Origin: JBCBJX01 sp038522735
GTDB taxonomy: Bacteria; Pseudomonadota; Alphaproteobacteria; Caulobacterales; Parvularculaceae
DNA length: 64,000 nucleotides
NCBI GenBank assembly: GCA_038522735.1
Contig: JBCBJX010000001.1
Location: 1 to 64,000, forward strand
Reading direction: 5' to 3'
Below the pieces are notes generated by a model. That model was given only the letters and a program-made list of their open reading frames with translations, was not told the origin of the DNA and did no database searches. Positions 44,290 to 53,366 of this stretch are shown one piece after another; the stretch's first letter is position 1; every line of letters begins with the position of its first letter. A program made the translations under genes and the position numbers.

Positions 44290-45165
44290 ATGCGCATCCT
44301 GATGTTCGGACGCACAGGTCAGGTCTCCGCCTCCATGATCGAGGCATGCGCCCGTCGGCGCGGGGAGATCGATCTCGTGGCCCTGCCGCGCGCCGAGGCC
44401 GATCTCACGCAACCGGACGCCCTCCGTGAGGCGGTCTACGGCTACGCTCCGGACCTTGTCGTAAATGCGGCGGCCTATACGGCCGTGGATGCGGCCGAAG
44501 CGGATAGCGAGACCGCCTTCGCGGTCAACGCCCACGCGCCGGGCGTCATTGCGAACGCCTGCGCGACGCGGGAGACGCCGCTTATCCATCTCTCCACGGA
44601 CTTTGTCTTTGACGGCGCGGCCTCCGCGCCCTACGCCGAAACCGATGCGACGAACCCGCTCGGCGTCTACGGAGCGACGAAACTCGCAGGTGAAGAGGCC
44701 GTCCGCGCCTCCGGCGTCGCCGCCGTCGTTCTGCGCACCGCGTGGGTGTTCTCACCCTTCGGCCGGAACTTCGTGAAGACCATGCTGCGGCTCGCCGACG
44801 AGCGAGACGCCGTGCGCGTCGTCGACGACCAGACAGGCGCGCCGACCCCGGCCTCCGCCATCGCCGAGGCGATCCTCGCCGTCGCGCCGGTTCTTTTTTC
44901 GGAGAGGGCGGCGGTCGCTGGCGTCTATCATTTCTGCGGCGATGCGCCGACGACATGGGCCGGCCTTGCGCAGGAGACGTTCGCCGCCGGCGCACTTTCG
45001 ACACAGGTCGAGGCGATAACGACGGCGGATTATCCGACGCCGGCGCGCAGGCCCGCCTGGTCCGTTCTTGACTGCGCGAAGATCGGCGCGACGTTCGACG
45101 TCGAACCAGCCGACTGGCGTGCGGCGCTGAAGCGCGATGTCGTCCGCCTGCAGATGGCTGCGTGA
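44290..45165 (+). CDS. rmlD: dTDP-4-dehydrorhamnose reductase
   Basis: RmlD performs the last step to dTDP-L-rhamnose with NAD(P)H. The 291 residues contain the Rossmann [37 protein letters not shown] and the catalytic YGATKLAGE. The Rossmann glycine motif GRTGQ is a typical variant for the family. It begins four bases after rmlB and ends ten bases before rmlA. Confidence 0.95.
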   Translation: MRILMFGRTGQVSASMIEACARRRGEIDLVALPRAEADLTQPDALREAVYGYAPDLVVNAAAYTAVDAAEADSETAFAVNAHAPGVIANACATRETPLIHLSTDFVFDGAASAPYAETDATNPLGVYGATKLAGEEAVRASGVAAVVLRTAWVFSPFGRNFVKTMLRLADERDAVRVVDDQTGAPTPASAIAEAILAVAPVLFSERAAVAGVYHFCGDAPTTWAGLAQETFAAGALSTQVEAITTADYPTPARRPAWSVLDCAKIGATFDVEPADWRAALKRDVVRLQMAA

Positions 45166-45175
45166 GGAGCGAGCG

Positions 45176-46039
45176 ATGAAGGGAGTCATACTCGCTGGCG
45201 GATCAGGGACGCGGCTTTATCCCGTCACCAAAGCGGTGTGCAAGCAGCTGCTGCCGATCCACGACAAGCCGATGATCTATTATCCCTTGAGCGTGCTCAT
45301 GCTCGCCGGGATCCGGGACATCCTCATCATCACGACGCCCCACGACTGCGAGGTGTTCGAGCGCCTGCTCGGCGACGGATCGGATTTCGGCGTTTCCCTC
45401 TCGTATGCGGAGCAACCGAGCCCGGACGGACTCGCCCAGGCCTTCACCATCGGCGAAGGCTTCATCGCCGGTGAACCCTGCGCGCTCGTTCTCGGAGACA
45501 ACATCTTCTTCGGCCACGGGCTGACGGAAGAGCTTCGCGCAGCCGCTGCGACCCGCGAAGGGGCCGTCGTCTTCGGCTACCGCGTGCAGGACCCGGAGCG
45601 TTACGGCGTCGTCGAATTCGACAGCGAGGGGCGGGTTCTGTCGCTCGAAGAGAAGCCGGCGCAGCCGAAATCCCATTATGCGGTGACCGGACTTTACTTC
45701 TATGACGGAACGGTCTGCGAGCGAGCGAAGCGCGTGAAGCCGTCGGCCCGCGGCGAGCTTGAGATCACCTCGCTGAACGCGATGTACCTGGAGGACGATG
45801 CTTTGTCCGTCCGTCTCCTCGGTCGCGGCTACGCCTGGCTCGATACGGGCACCCACGACGCCATGAGCCAGGCTTCCGCCTATGTCGAGGCCGTGGAAAA
45901 CCGCCAGGGCCTGAAAATCGGCTGCCCCGAAGAGGTCGCCTACCGCCAGGGCTGGATCGACGCTGCGCGGCTCGCGGAGATCGCCGAGCCGCTCCGAAAA
46001 AGCGGGTACGGGGAGTATCTTCTGGGGTTGCTGCGCTAA
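45176..46039 (+). CDS. rmlA: Glucose-1-phosphate thymidylyltransferase
   Basis: RmlA makes dTDP-glucose from glucose-1-phosphate and dTTP, the first step of the rhamnose pathway. The 287 residues start [20 protein letters not shown], with [28 protein letters not shown] and [11 protein letters not shown], all hallmark motifs. The ATG at 45176 sits after a GAGGAGCGAG ribosome site. It completes the operon; only rmlC is elsewhere (22623). Confidence 0.97.
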   Translation: MKGVILAGGSGTRLYPVTKAVCKQLLPIHDKPMIYYPLSVLMLAGIRDILIITTPHDCEVFERLLGDGSDFGVSLSYAEQPSPDGLAQAFTIGEGFIAGEPCALVLGDNIFFGHGLTEELRAAAATREGAVVFGYRVQDPERYGVVEFDSEGRVLSLEEKPAQPKSHYAVTGLYFYDGTVCERAKRVKPSARGELEITSLNAMYLEDDALSVRLLGRGYAWLDTGTHDAMSQASAYVEAVENRQGLKIGCPEEVAYRQGWIDAARLAEIAEPLRKSGYGEYLLGLLR

Positions 46040-46085
46040 GGCCGACCCTCGCGACGCCGCCTCATCCTGCAGACGTCGGCGCGGT

Positions 46086-46127
46086 CTTCGTCCTGAGGAG
46101 CCCGCAAAGCGGGCGTCGCGAAGGACG
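46086..46127. repeat. 42-nt dispersed palindromic repeat, copy A
   Basis: The left arm (46086-46105) opens CTTCGTCCTGAGGAGC and the right arm (46109-46127) ends GTCGCGAAGGACG. The arms are complementary over most of their length around an AAA loop. It lies between rmlA and the convergent HDAC-like gene. The same sequence recurs, interrupted, at 54942-55022, and a diverged copy is at 55034-55073. This looks like the REP/intergenic palindrome class common in alphaproteobacteria. Confidence 0.85.
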
Positions 46128-46145
46128 GCCGGTGAGTGTCAAACG

Positions 46146-47045
46146 TCAGACGCCGTACACCTCTTTCGCCACACGGTACGTGTTGGCGTAGGCCTCGACC
46201 GACGCCTCAATCGGATCAGCGTACCCTCCGCCGATCGCCATGGAGACCGGAATTCCGCGCCGTCTGCATGCGGAGAGAACGAGCCTGTCCCGCGCCATGA
46301 GGCCGTTATAGGTGAGTTCCAGCCGACCGAGCTTGTCTTCTTTCAATGGATCGACGCCCGCCTGGTAAAGAACAAGATCCGGCGCGAACGCGAAGACTTC
46401 CGGCAGGGCGTCGCGCAGGACGGCGAGGTAGTCCGCGTCGCCGGTTCCGTCGGGAAGGCCGATATCGAGGTGAGAGGTCTGTTTTCGGAACGGGAAGTTC
46501 TTCTCTCCGTGTAGTGAGACGACGAAAACATCGTCCCGCTCGCCGAGGATCGCCGCGTTGCCGTCGCCCTGATGGACGTCGAGATCGATAACGGCGACCC
46601 GCCGCGCGCGACCGAGGGCGAGCGCCTTCAGGGCGACGACGGCGTGATCATTGAAAACACAGTACCCGGCCCCGAACGCCCGGTGCGCATGATGGGTGCC
46701 GCCCGCCAGTTGGCCGGCGATTCCCTCGTCCAGCGCCGCATCCGCAGCAGCGAGAGCGCCGCCGACGGATACGCGGGAGCGGCGTGCAAGGGCGGGCGAC
46801 CAGGGAAAGCCGATGCGTCGCATCACGCCTCGATCGACATCGCCGGTCTCGATCGCGTCGATGTAGGCGGCGTCATGGGCGTGAAGTAGGTCATCGCGGC
46901 TCGCTTGAGGCGAGACGAACAACTCCGCCTTCTGCAAGACGCCGTCCGTCAGCAGGCGGTTCTTCAGAAGCGCATACTTGCCGCCCGGAAACCGATGGCC
47001 GTCCGGAAGGTCGAGGTTGAAGTCCGGCGAGTAGAAAACCTGCAC
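46146..47045 (-). CDS. Histone-deacetylase-family amidohydrolase
   Basis: This 299-residue zinc amidohydrolase is related to acetoin-utilisation (AcuC) and acetylpolyamine amidohydrolases. The zinc and charge-relay regions are THHAHRAFGAGYCVFND, AVIDLDVHQGDGNAAI and YQAGVDPLKEDKLGRL. It should deacetylate a small amine or a lysine; the true substrate is unknown. It begins 11 bases after the ferrochelatase gene ends on the same strand, so the two probably share a transcript. Confidence 0.88.
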   Translation of the reverse strand: MQVFYSPDFNLDLPDGHRFPGGKYALLKNRLLTDGVLQKAELFVSPQASRDDLLHAHDAAYIDAIETGDVDRGVMRRIGFPWSPALARRSRVSVGGALAAADAALDEGIAGQLAGGTHHAHRAFGAGYCVFNDHAVVALKALALGRARRVAVIDLDVHQGDGNAAILGERDDVFVVSLHGEKNFPFRKQTSHLDIGLPDGTGDADYLAVLRDALPEVFAFAPDLVLYQAGVDPLKEDKLGRLELTYNGLMARDRLVLSACRRRGIPVSMAIGGGYADPIEASVEAYANTYRVAKEVYGV

Positions 47046-47056
47046 GAATAGCGGGC

Positions 47057-48142
47057 CTATTCGGCCGGCGTCGTCACCGGCGTCGCCCAGCCAGACAGCT
47101 CACGGCGGACGATCGTCTCATAGAGATCAATCGCCTCGCGCGCGTCGTTGAGGCACGGGATCTGAAGAAGCGAGCGCCCGCCCGCCTCGACGAAATCCTC
47201 CTTCGCCGCGATGCCGATCTCCTCCAGCGTTTCGATGCAGTCAGCAACGAAGCCAGGCGTGATGACGGCGACGTCCTTCACGCCCTCATCGGCGAACCTG
47301 TGCAAAGTCGCGTCCGTCGCCGGTCCGAGCCAGGTTTCGGGGCCGAACTTCGACTGGAAGGTGATCGGCGCGTAATCCTTCGTCCACCCCATTTCCTCGC
47401 GGAGGAGCCGCGCGGTCTTCTGGCAGTGGCAGTGATAGGGATCGCCCTCAAGGAAATAGCGCTCCGGCAGTCCGTGAAAGGAAATGACGACGCGCTCCGG
47501 CAGACTTCCCGCTTTCGCAAAAGCGCGCCGCACGCTCTCGCCGAGAGCTTTGATATAGCGCATCTCGTCATGGAAGGGCGGCGCGATGCGCACGGCCGGC
47601 GTCCAGCGCAATTCTTTCAAAGCGTCGAAAGCTGCGTCGCACACCGTCGCCGTCGTCGTCGCCGAATACTGAGGGTAAAGCGGGACGATCAGGATGCGGT
47701 CGCATCCTTTTTCCTGAAGCGCCCGGAGGCGGCTCTTGATCGACGGATTGCCGTAGCGCATGGCGTAGTCGACCACCGCCGCGCCGCCGAGACGCTCCGC
47801 CAGCAGATCGCTATGCCGCTGCGTATAGTAGGCGAGCGGCGACGCGTTTTCGTCTTCCATCCAGATCGAGGCGTAAGCCTTCGCGGTCTTCGCCGGCCGG
47901 GTGTTGAGGATGATCCCATGGAGGATCGGCGCCCATAGCGCTTTCGGGTAGTCGATGACCCGCCGGTCGGAGAGAAACTCCTTCAGATACCGGCGCACGG
48001 CCTTCGGCTCAGCCGCGTCGGGCGTGCCGAGATTGACGAGCAGCACGCCGACACGGCGCGGCGGGATCGCCGGGTGGTCCGGCGGCGCGAAAGACCCGTC
48101 GTCCGGGCCGCTGTCCGATGCGTCGGCGCTCATTTTATCCAT
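47057..48142 (-). CDS. hemH: Ferrochelatase
   Basis: HemH inserts ferrous iron into protoporphyrin IX. The 361-residue product contains VGVLLVNLGTPDAAEPKAV, the catalytic His motif VVISFHGLPERYF and the C-terminal TPGFVADCIETLEEIG. The ATG at 48142 (MDKMSADASD) is preferred over an upstream in-frame start at 48208. Heme made here could supply the b-type heme protein at 53363 and other cytochromes. Confidence 0.95.
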   Translation of the reverse strand: MDKMSADASDSGPDDGSFAPPDHPAIPPRRVGVLLVNLGTPDAAEPKAVRRYLKEFLSDRRVIDYPKALWAPILHGIILNTRPAKTAKAYASIWMEDENASPLAYYTQRHSDLLAERLGGAAVVDYAMRYGNPSIKSRLRALQEKGCDRILIVPLYPQYSATTTATVCDAAFDALKELRWTPAVRIAPPFHDEMRYIKALGESVRRAFAKAGSLPERVVISFHGLPERYFLEGDPYHCHCQKTARLLREEMGWTKDYAPITFQSKFGPETWLGPATDATLHRFADEGVKDVAVITPGFVADCIETLEEIGIAAKEDFVEAGGRSLLQIPCLNDAREAIDLYETIVRRELSGWATPVTTPAE

Positions 48143-48236
48143 CCTCACGTCGCCCGTCCCTCGCACGCCGCCACCCGGCGCGCCCTCGGCGTCGTCGGAG
48201 CGGTACATAGGGCCTTTTGCGGAGAAGTCGCGGGGC

Positions 48237-48252
48237 GTCGTCTCAAGACGAC
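48237..48252. promoter_or_regulatory. Short perfect dyad upstream of hemH
   Basis: GTCGTCT and AGACGAC are exact inverted repeats separated by CA. They sit about 95 bases upstream of hemH and about 105 bases upstream of the divergent TonB-receptor gene. The spacer is too short for an RNA hairpin of full length, so a protein-binding operator is the more natural reading. No regulator can be named. Confidence 0.3.
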
Positions 48253-48355
48253 TTTCCCAGAGGTCGTCACCGGACCTTCATTGAACCATCACCGAAACGA
48301 CACGCATGAGGCGCATCACGAAGATGTCATTCACGTTTTCTTAAGGGGGGTCCTC

Positions 48356-51268
48356 ATGACCGTGATTCGCACCGCCGCGCTCTCCGCGGCGTCTTTCCTC
48401 GCCCTCGCCGCCGCGGCGGACGCCGGTGAAATCAAGGGCCGCGTCAGCGCGTCAGGCGGCGTCGTCTCTCTCGACGGCGCGATCGTCACCGTCCTGGAGA
48501 CGGGCCGCAAAGTCGCGACCGGTCGCGACGGCTCGTTCCGCGTCGCAGGCCTCGACGCCGGGACCTACACCCTGTCGGTGTCTTATCTCGGCGCCGATAC
48601 GGTCGAGACCACCGCGACGCTTTCAAGCGACGACGACACGGCGACCGTCGACATCAATCTCGGCGACGATGTCGCGGTGGTCGACAACATCCTCGTCGTC
48701 GGCCAGCGCGGCGCCCTCGCCGCGGCGCTGAACCAGCAGCGCGCTTCCGACAACCTCATCACCGTCCTCTCGTCCGACGCCATCGGCTCCCTGCCGGACC
48801 AGAACGTCGCCGAGGCCGCCCGCCGCGCCGTCGGCGTCCAGGTCCTGAACGACCAGGGCGAGGGCCGCTTCGTCTCGATCCGCGGCGCCGCGCCGGGGCT
48901 GAACTCCGTCACCATCAACGGCGTCCGCGTCCCGTCGCCGGAAGGCGGCACCCGCGCCGTCGCGCTTGACGTGATCGACTCCGATATTCTGGACTCCATC
49001 ACAATCACCAAATCGCTGCGGCCCGACATGGACGCGGACGCGATCGGCGGCTCGATCGAGATCAAATCACTGTCGGCCTTCGACTACGACGGCGTTTATC
49101 TGCGCGCGAAACTCGGCGGCAATTACACAGACCAGGTCGACGAGTTCGGCGAGGAAGCCTCCGTCGCTGCGGCGAATACTTTCATGGACGGCCGCTTCGG
49201 CGTTGCGGGCTCTCTTTCCTACCGCCGCCGTGATTTCGGCTCGGAGAACATCGAGGTCGACGGCGGCGAGTACTTCGGAGGCGCTTCCGGGAACGACGTC
49301 CCGGCGGAGCTTGAGTTGCGCGACTATCAGATTGAGCGCGAGCGCTTTTCGGCGGCTCTCAACCTCGATTATCAGATGACCGACAGCTACCGGGTCTATC
49401 TGCGGACGCTGTTCTCGGACTTCTCCGATCAGGAGTTCCGGACTCGTATCGAATACAAGCTCGGCGAATTCGACGACTCCGTCGTCGTTCGGCCCAACGC
49501 TGCGAGCGTCGCCGGCATCGAGATCGACCGCGACTTGAAGGACCGGCTGGAAACCCAGCAGATCTTCTCGCTCGTCGGCGGCGGCGAGTACGCCAGGGAC
49601 GCGCTGACCCTCGAATGGTCGGCCGCCTACAGCCACGCGGAAGAAGAGGAACCCAACCGGCTGGACACAGACTTCCGGGCGAGCGCCGATACCGATCCGA
49701 TATTCGACGGCGACGAGCCGGCGACGGCCGGCCAGTTCGGCGTTGTTCTGACGGACCCGGAGCTTCCGCGCCTTTCGCTTGCTCAACCCGCCTCCGCAGC
49801 GGCTTTCTCAAACCCTGATCTCTTCGCCCTGAACGGCGCCGAGGTGGTCAACGGGATCAGTGAGGACGATGAATTCGCCGTCACCTTCGACGCTCAGTAC
49901 GACACCGATATCTTGGGCGCCCCGGGCTTCGTGAAGGCGGGCTTCAAAGGCCGCTTCCGCGAGAAATCCGTGGACGTTGAAGTCGACGTTTTCGACGGCG
50001 ACGAGACGACCACGCTTGCAGGCTTCGCCACGGCGCTCGACTACGAACTCGACAGCTTCGGCCCGGGCATCAATCCGGGCGGCCTGCGTTCGCTTTTCGC
50101 GAACCGCACGACGGAGTTTGAATTCAACGACTTCGATTCCGCGATCGCCTCGACGGTCGAGGACTATGACGCGACCGAGGACATTATCGCCGGCTACGTG
50201 ATGGCGAGCGCCGACTTCGACGACCTGCGCGTCGTCGCAGGCGTCCGCGTGGAGGCGACGGATTTCGAAGCCGACGCGACGCAGGTCGTCGAGCTGGAAG
50301 AGGGCGGCGGCGCGCCGCTCGACGTGTTTCCGCAGTTCCTGATCGGCTCGACGGCGGACATAGACCCGACGACCGGCGCTGCGCTCGACGATGTCGTCCT
50401 TGCGGGCCCGACATCGGCGGACCAGTCCTATACGGACGTCCTACCCAGCATCAATCTCCGGTTTGAGGCGGCGAACGACGTAATTCTGCGGGCGGCGTAC
50501 TACGCGTCTATCGTGCGGCCGAACATCTCGGACGCCGCGCCGATCGCCGAGCTTGCCATCGACGAAGACGACGAGCGTGAAGCGGCGGTTGGCAACCCGG
50601 ATCTCGACCGTCAGCAGGCGCACAACATCGATGGGTCCTTTGAGTGGTACTTCGCTCCGGAGTCGGCGTTCTCGGCCGGCGTTTTCTACAAGTCGGTCGA
50701 AAACTTCATCGCCGTTCGCGCGTTCGAGGACATCACGTTCAACGGTCTCGTCTTCGACGAGCTGGTGCAGGCGGTGAACCTCGACGACGCCGAAATTCTC
50801 GGCTTCGAAATCGGGTACCAGCAGACCTTCTCCATGCTGCCGGCGCCCTTCGACGGGCTCCTTCTGTCGGCCAACTACACTTTTGTAGACAGCGAAGCGA
50901 CCGTCACGAATGCGGACGGCTCCTCGCGGAGGATCGCGCTGCCCGAACAATCAGAGCAGATCGGCAACCTGATCGTCGGCTACGACAAGGGCCGGTTCGA
51001 CCTCCGCGCGGCCCTCTCCTACCGCGACGAGTACATTGACGTCGTCGATGGGGCCGGCGAAGGGATCGACCGGGTGGTCCTCGACCAGCTGCAGCTCGAC
51101 GTGCAGGGCGCCGTGCGGATCACCGACCAGTTCTCGGCCTATTTCAAAGGCACGAACCTAAACGACGAGCCGTTCCAGGCGGTCTCGCGTTTCGGGGATC
51201 GCGATCGCCTCAACCAGTTCGAGGAATACGGCTGGGCGGTGCAGTTCGGCCTGCAGTACAAATTCTAA
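48356..51268 (+). CDS. TonB-dependent receptor
   Basis: This 970-residue outer-membrane receptor has a signal peptide (residues 1-24). A carboxypeptidase-regulatory-like domain follows (about 25-100, EIKGRVSASGG ... GTYTLSVSYLGADTV), then a plug (VLSSDAIGSLPDQNVAEAARR, GRFVSIRGAAPGLNSVTINGV) and a beta-barrel ending in the aromatic signature LQYKF. The ATG at 48356 has an AAGGGGGG ribosome site; the frame is open upstream to 48074. The phytase gene follows after 110 bases, suggesting uptake of inositol phosphates or another phosphorylated organic ligand. Confidence 0.93.
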   Translation: MTVIRTAALSAASFLALAAAADAGEIKGRVSASGGVVSLDGAIVTVLETGRKVATGRDGSFRVAGLDAGTYTLSVSYLGADTVETTATLSSDDDTATVDINLGDDVAVVDNILVVGQRGALAAALNQQRASDNLITVLSSDAIGSLPDQNVAEAARRAVGVQVLNDQGEGRFVSIRGAAPGLNSVTINGVRVPSPEGGTRAVALDVIDSDILDSITITKSLRPDMDADAIGGSIEIKSLSAFDYDGVYLRAKLGGNYTDQVDEFGEEASVAAANTFMDGRFGVAGSLSYRRRDFGSENIEVDGGEYFGGASGNDVPAELELRDYQIERERFSAALNLDYQMTDSYRVYLRTLFSDFSDQEFRTRIEYKLGEFDDSVVVRPNAASVAGIEIDRDLKDRLETQQIFSLVGGGEYARDALTLEWSAAYSHAEEEEPNRLDTDFRASADTDPIFDGDEPATAGQFGVVLTDPELPRLSLAQPASAAAFSNPDLFALNGAEVVNGISEDDEFAVTFDAQYDTDILGAPGFVKAGFKGRFREKSVDVEVDVFDGDETTTLAGFATALDYELDSFGPGINPGGLRSLFANRTTEFEFNDFDSAIASTVEDYDATEDIIAGYVMASADFDDLRVVAGVRVEATDFEADATQVVELEEGGGAPLDVFPQFLIGSTADIDPTTGAALDDVVLAGPTSADQSYTDVLPSINLRFEAANDVILRAAYYASIVRPNISDAAPIAELAIDEDDEREAAVGNPDLDRQQAHNIDGSFEWYFAPESAFSAGVFYKSVENFIAVRAFEDITFNGLVFDELVQAVNLDDAEILGFEIGYQQTFSMLPAPFDGLLLSANYTFVDSEATVTNADGSSRRIALPEQSEQIGNLIVGYDKGRFDLRAALSYRDEYIDVVDGAGEGIDRVVLDQLQLDVQGAVRITDQFSAYFKGTNLNDEPFQAVSRFGDRDRLNQFEEYGWAVQFGLQYKF

Positions 51269-51272
51269 AGCT

Positions 51273-51310
51273 GTCGCGCCCGGCGGGGGTTCGCCCCGGC
51301 CGGGCGCGAC
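51273..51310 (+). terminator. Strong hairpin after the TonB receptor gene
   Basis: GTCGCGCCCGGC pairs with GCCGGGCGCGAC, and an inner GGGG/CCCC closes the loop with GTTCG; there is one bulged G. It starts four bases after the receptor stop codon. The following bases are GTTGATTAT, not a U-run, so it may attenuate or protect the transcript end rather than stop all read-through into the phytase gene. Confidence 0.6.
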
Positions 51311-51378
51311 GTTGATTATCGCGCGCCGTCGGTCGATGCTGGCGGCGCTTTTTTGTAAACGGCGGAAGACCCGAGGGG

Positions 51379-52554
51379 ATGTCGATGCCGAACCGATTGT
51401 CGATCCTGTGTCTCGCGCTCGCGGCCGCCGGCCTCGCGGGCTGCGGGGTTTCGAAGGTGAAAATCCCCCTGGAGGCGGCGAAGCGCGGCGACGTCATTCC
51501 GCGCGCCGAAACCCAGCCCGTCCCCTCGGACGACGACGCGGCGGACGATCCGGCGATCTGGGTGAATCTCAAAAACCGCGGGGCGAGCCGGATTATCGGC
51601 ACCGACAAGCAGAACGGCCTTTACGTCTACGCCCTCAACGGCGTGCAGGTGCAGTCGCTCCCCATGGGCCGGATCAACAACGTTGACCTCCGCCAGTGGC
51701 TGACGGTCGGCGGGTGGACGGGAGACCTGGTCGCAGCCTCCAACCGCTCGCGCGAGACGGTGGAGCTCTTACAGGTGGAGGAAGACGGCCGGCTGAAAGA
51801 GCTCGGCCCCTTCGCGGTCGGCGAGAGCCTCCCCTACGGCGTCTGCATGGGCCGCTTCCGCACGGCGGTCCTCGTTTTCGTCACCCATGAAACAGGCGCG
51901 GTGCGGATGTTTCGCATCGCCGAAATCGGCCCCGCGGGCGCGAACGTCCAGTTCCTTGGCCGACTGAAGTTCAAGACAAAGACGGAAGGCTGCGTTTTCG
52001 ACGATCAGGCCGAGGCGCTTTATGTAGGCGAGGAGAGCCGCGGGATCTGGAAGATCGGCTTCACCAACGGCGGCGTCATCGAGCCGAAGCTGATCGCCAG
52101 AACCGGCGAGAACGGGCTGCGCGCCGATGTCGAGGGCCTTGCGATCTACCGCACCCGGCAGGGCGGCTATCTCATCGCCTCGTCCCAGGGAAACAACGCT
52201 TTCAACGTCTACGACCGGTATGAGCCGCACAAAGCGCTCGCCCAGTTCCGCATCGTCGACAATGTCGCCTTCGGCGTCGACGGCGCTCAGGACACGGACG
52301 GCGTCGAGGCGACATCCATCGCCCTCGGCGAGGACTATCCGAAGGGAATGCTGGTCGTGCAGGACGGGCGCAATTCGCCCGCCGGAAACTATCAGAACTT
52401 CAAGATCGTCGACTGGCGCGATGTCGACGCCGCTCTCTTCCCGAGCTCGACGTCGACGGCCGACCGTCTCGCGACCGGCGTCGGCGATCCGAACGTGATC
52501 GACGGGGAGGTGATCCCGTTCATCGACGGCGCCGTGCTCGAAGGCGGGCGTTAG
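51379..52554 (+). CDS. Beta-propeller phytase, predicted lipoprotein
   Basis: This 391-residue protein has a lipoprotein signal ending LAGC near residue 24. It carries the beta-propeller phytase calcium/phosphate-site motifs DDPAIWVN (about 55-62), IGTDKQNGLYVYALNG and NNVDLR. The enzyme would release phosphate from phytate in a calcium-dependent manner at the envelope. Together with the upstream receptor it forms a likely organic-phosphate utilisation pair. Its end overlaps the convergent redox operon by four bases. Confidence 0.92.
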   Translation: MSMPNRLSILCLALAAAGLAGCGVSKVKIPLEAAKRGDVIPRAETQPVPSDDDAADDPAIWVNLKNRGASRIIGTDKQNGLYVYALNGVQVQSLPMGRINNVDLRQWLTVGGWTGDLVAASNRSRETVELLQVEEDGRLKELGPFAVGESLPYGVCMGRFRTAVLVFVTHETGAVRMFRIAEIGPAGANVQFLGRLKFKTKTEGCVFDDQAEALYVGEESRGIWKIGFTNGGVIEPKLIARTGENGLRADVEGLAIYRTRQGGYLIASSQGNNAFNVYDRYEPHKALAQFRIVDNVAFGVDGAQDTDGVEATSIALGEDYPKGMLVVQDGRNSPAGNYQNFKIVDWRDVDAALFPSSTSTADRLATGVGDPNVIDGEVIPFIDGAVLEGGR

Positions 52555-53366
52555 ATCGGGCGATAGGCGCCCGCATCGGCGCGGAAGTGCAGGAGATCGC
52601 CGACGCGGACGATCTCTCCTGCGGCCTCCACCGGGTCGGCGACGAGGGGCAGGATATCCTCCCCGTGCGCATCGCCGGCGGCGGTGGTCATAAGCAGCAG
52701 GCTCTCGGCGCCCTCTTCGGTCCGCACCCAGAAGGTCGGCGGAATGCCGCCGCGAATACAGAGCGCCGCGCACGCCTTATGGGTCTTGCCGCGAGCAGGC
52801 TTCATGACGCCGAAGAAGCACTTGGAATCCATGATCATGCCGCGGAGCGTCGCGCGGCCGAGGGGTTCGGGAGTCGGCGGCTGCAGCGCGGCGCCGGCGT
52901 CGAAGCCGGCGGGCGGCTCCGAGATCCAGTCGTATTTGAGGAGGGGCACTTCGAGCGCGACACGGTTTTTCCGCTGGATGCGGTTGCCGGCGGCGCGCAC
53001 GGGGCGGCCCGTGCGACCGGCGAAATCGAGGGTCCTGGAGCATTTCTGCTCGCGCATGACGAGGAGCGTGCGCACGCCCCCGGGGGCCGAAGCGTCGGGC
53101 GTGCGCAGAACAGGATAGGGGTCCATGGCGAGGACGCCGTCGACCTCGTGGGTGGTCGCCGTGTCCCAGACGCCCGCGCCCGGATCGTCCAGCTCCGACG
53201 CGACGGCGTAGCCGATGCCGCCGACGGCGGCGAGGGCGAGGGGCGTCGACCAGAGAAGAAAGCGCCGATCGACGCCCGGCGCCCCGGCCCAGCCGACGAA
53301 CATCTCGTCTTCGCGCGTATCGCCGGCGATGTAAGCGCCGGTTTCGAGGCCGATGGTTTTGGTCAT
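52551..53366 (-). CDS. Membrane-anchored Cys/His protein of the Rieske operon
   Basis: This 271-residue protein has one membrane helix near residues 35-57 (FLLWSTPLALAAVGGIGYAVA) and a soluble domain. Its most conserved-looking block is GMIMDSKCFFGVMKP then HKACAALCIRGGIPP (residues about 180-210), with three Cys and one His. That spacing could hold a metal or haem but matches no family I can name. It starts with ATGA overlapping the stop of the Rieske/b-haem gene, so it is the last gene of a coupled four-gene operon. A role as electron acceptor or redox partner is inference. Confidence 0.7.
   Translation of the reverse strand: MTKTIGLETGAYIAGDTREDEMFVGWAGAPGVDRRFLLWSTPLALAAVGGIGYAVASELDDPGAGVWDTATTHEVDGVLAMDPYPVLRTPDASAPGGVRTLLVMREQKCSRTLDFAGRTGRPVRAAGNRIQRKNRVALEVPLLKYDWISEPPAGFDAGAALQPPTPEPLGRATLRGMIMDSKCFFGVMKPARGKTHKACAALCIRGGIPPTFWVRTEEGAESLLLMTTAAGDAHGEDILPLVADPVEAAGEIVRVGDLLHFRADAGAYRPI

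Noticed and set aside
48313..48330. Pho-box-like GCATCAC-GAAG-ATGTCAT before the TonB-receptor gene
   Set aside because: The spacing fits a PhoB site, but it lies only 26 bases before the start codon, too close for a promoter with a leader containing the ribosome site, and the first half matches poorly. It was not called as a feature.
48143..48355. Intergenic interval between hemH and the TonB receptor as a candidate riboswitch or small RNA
   Set aside because: Apart from the short dyad at 48237-48252, no conserved riboswitch-like structure could be recognised.
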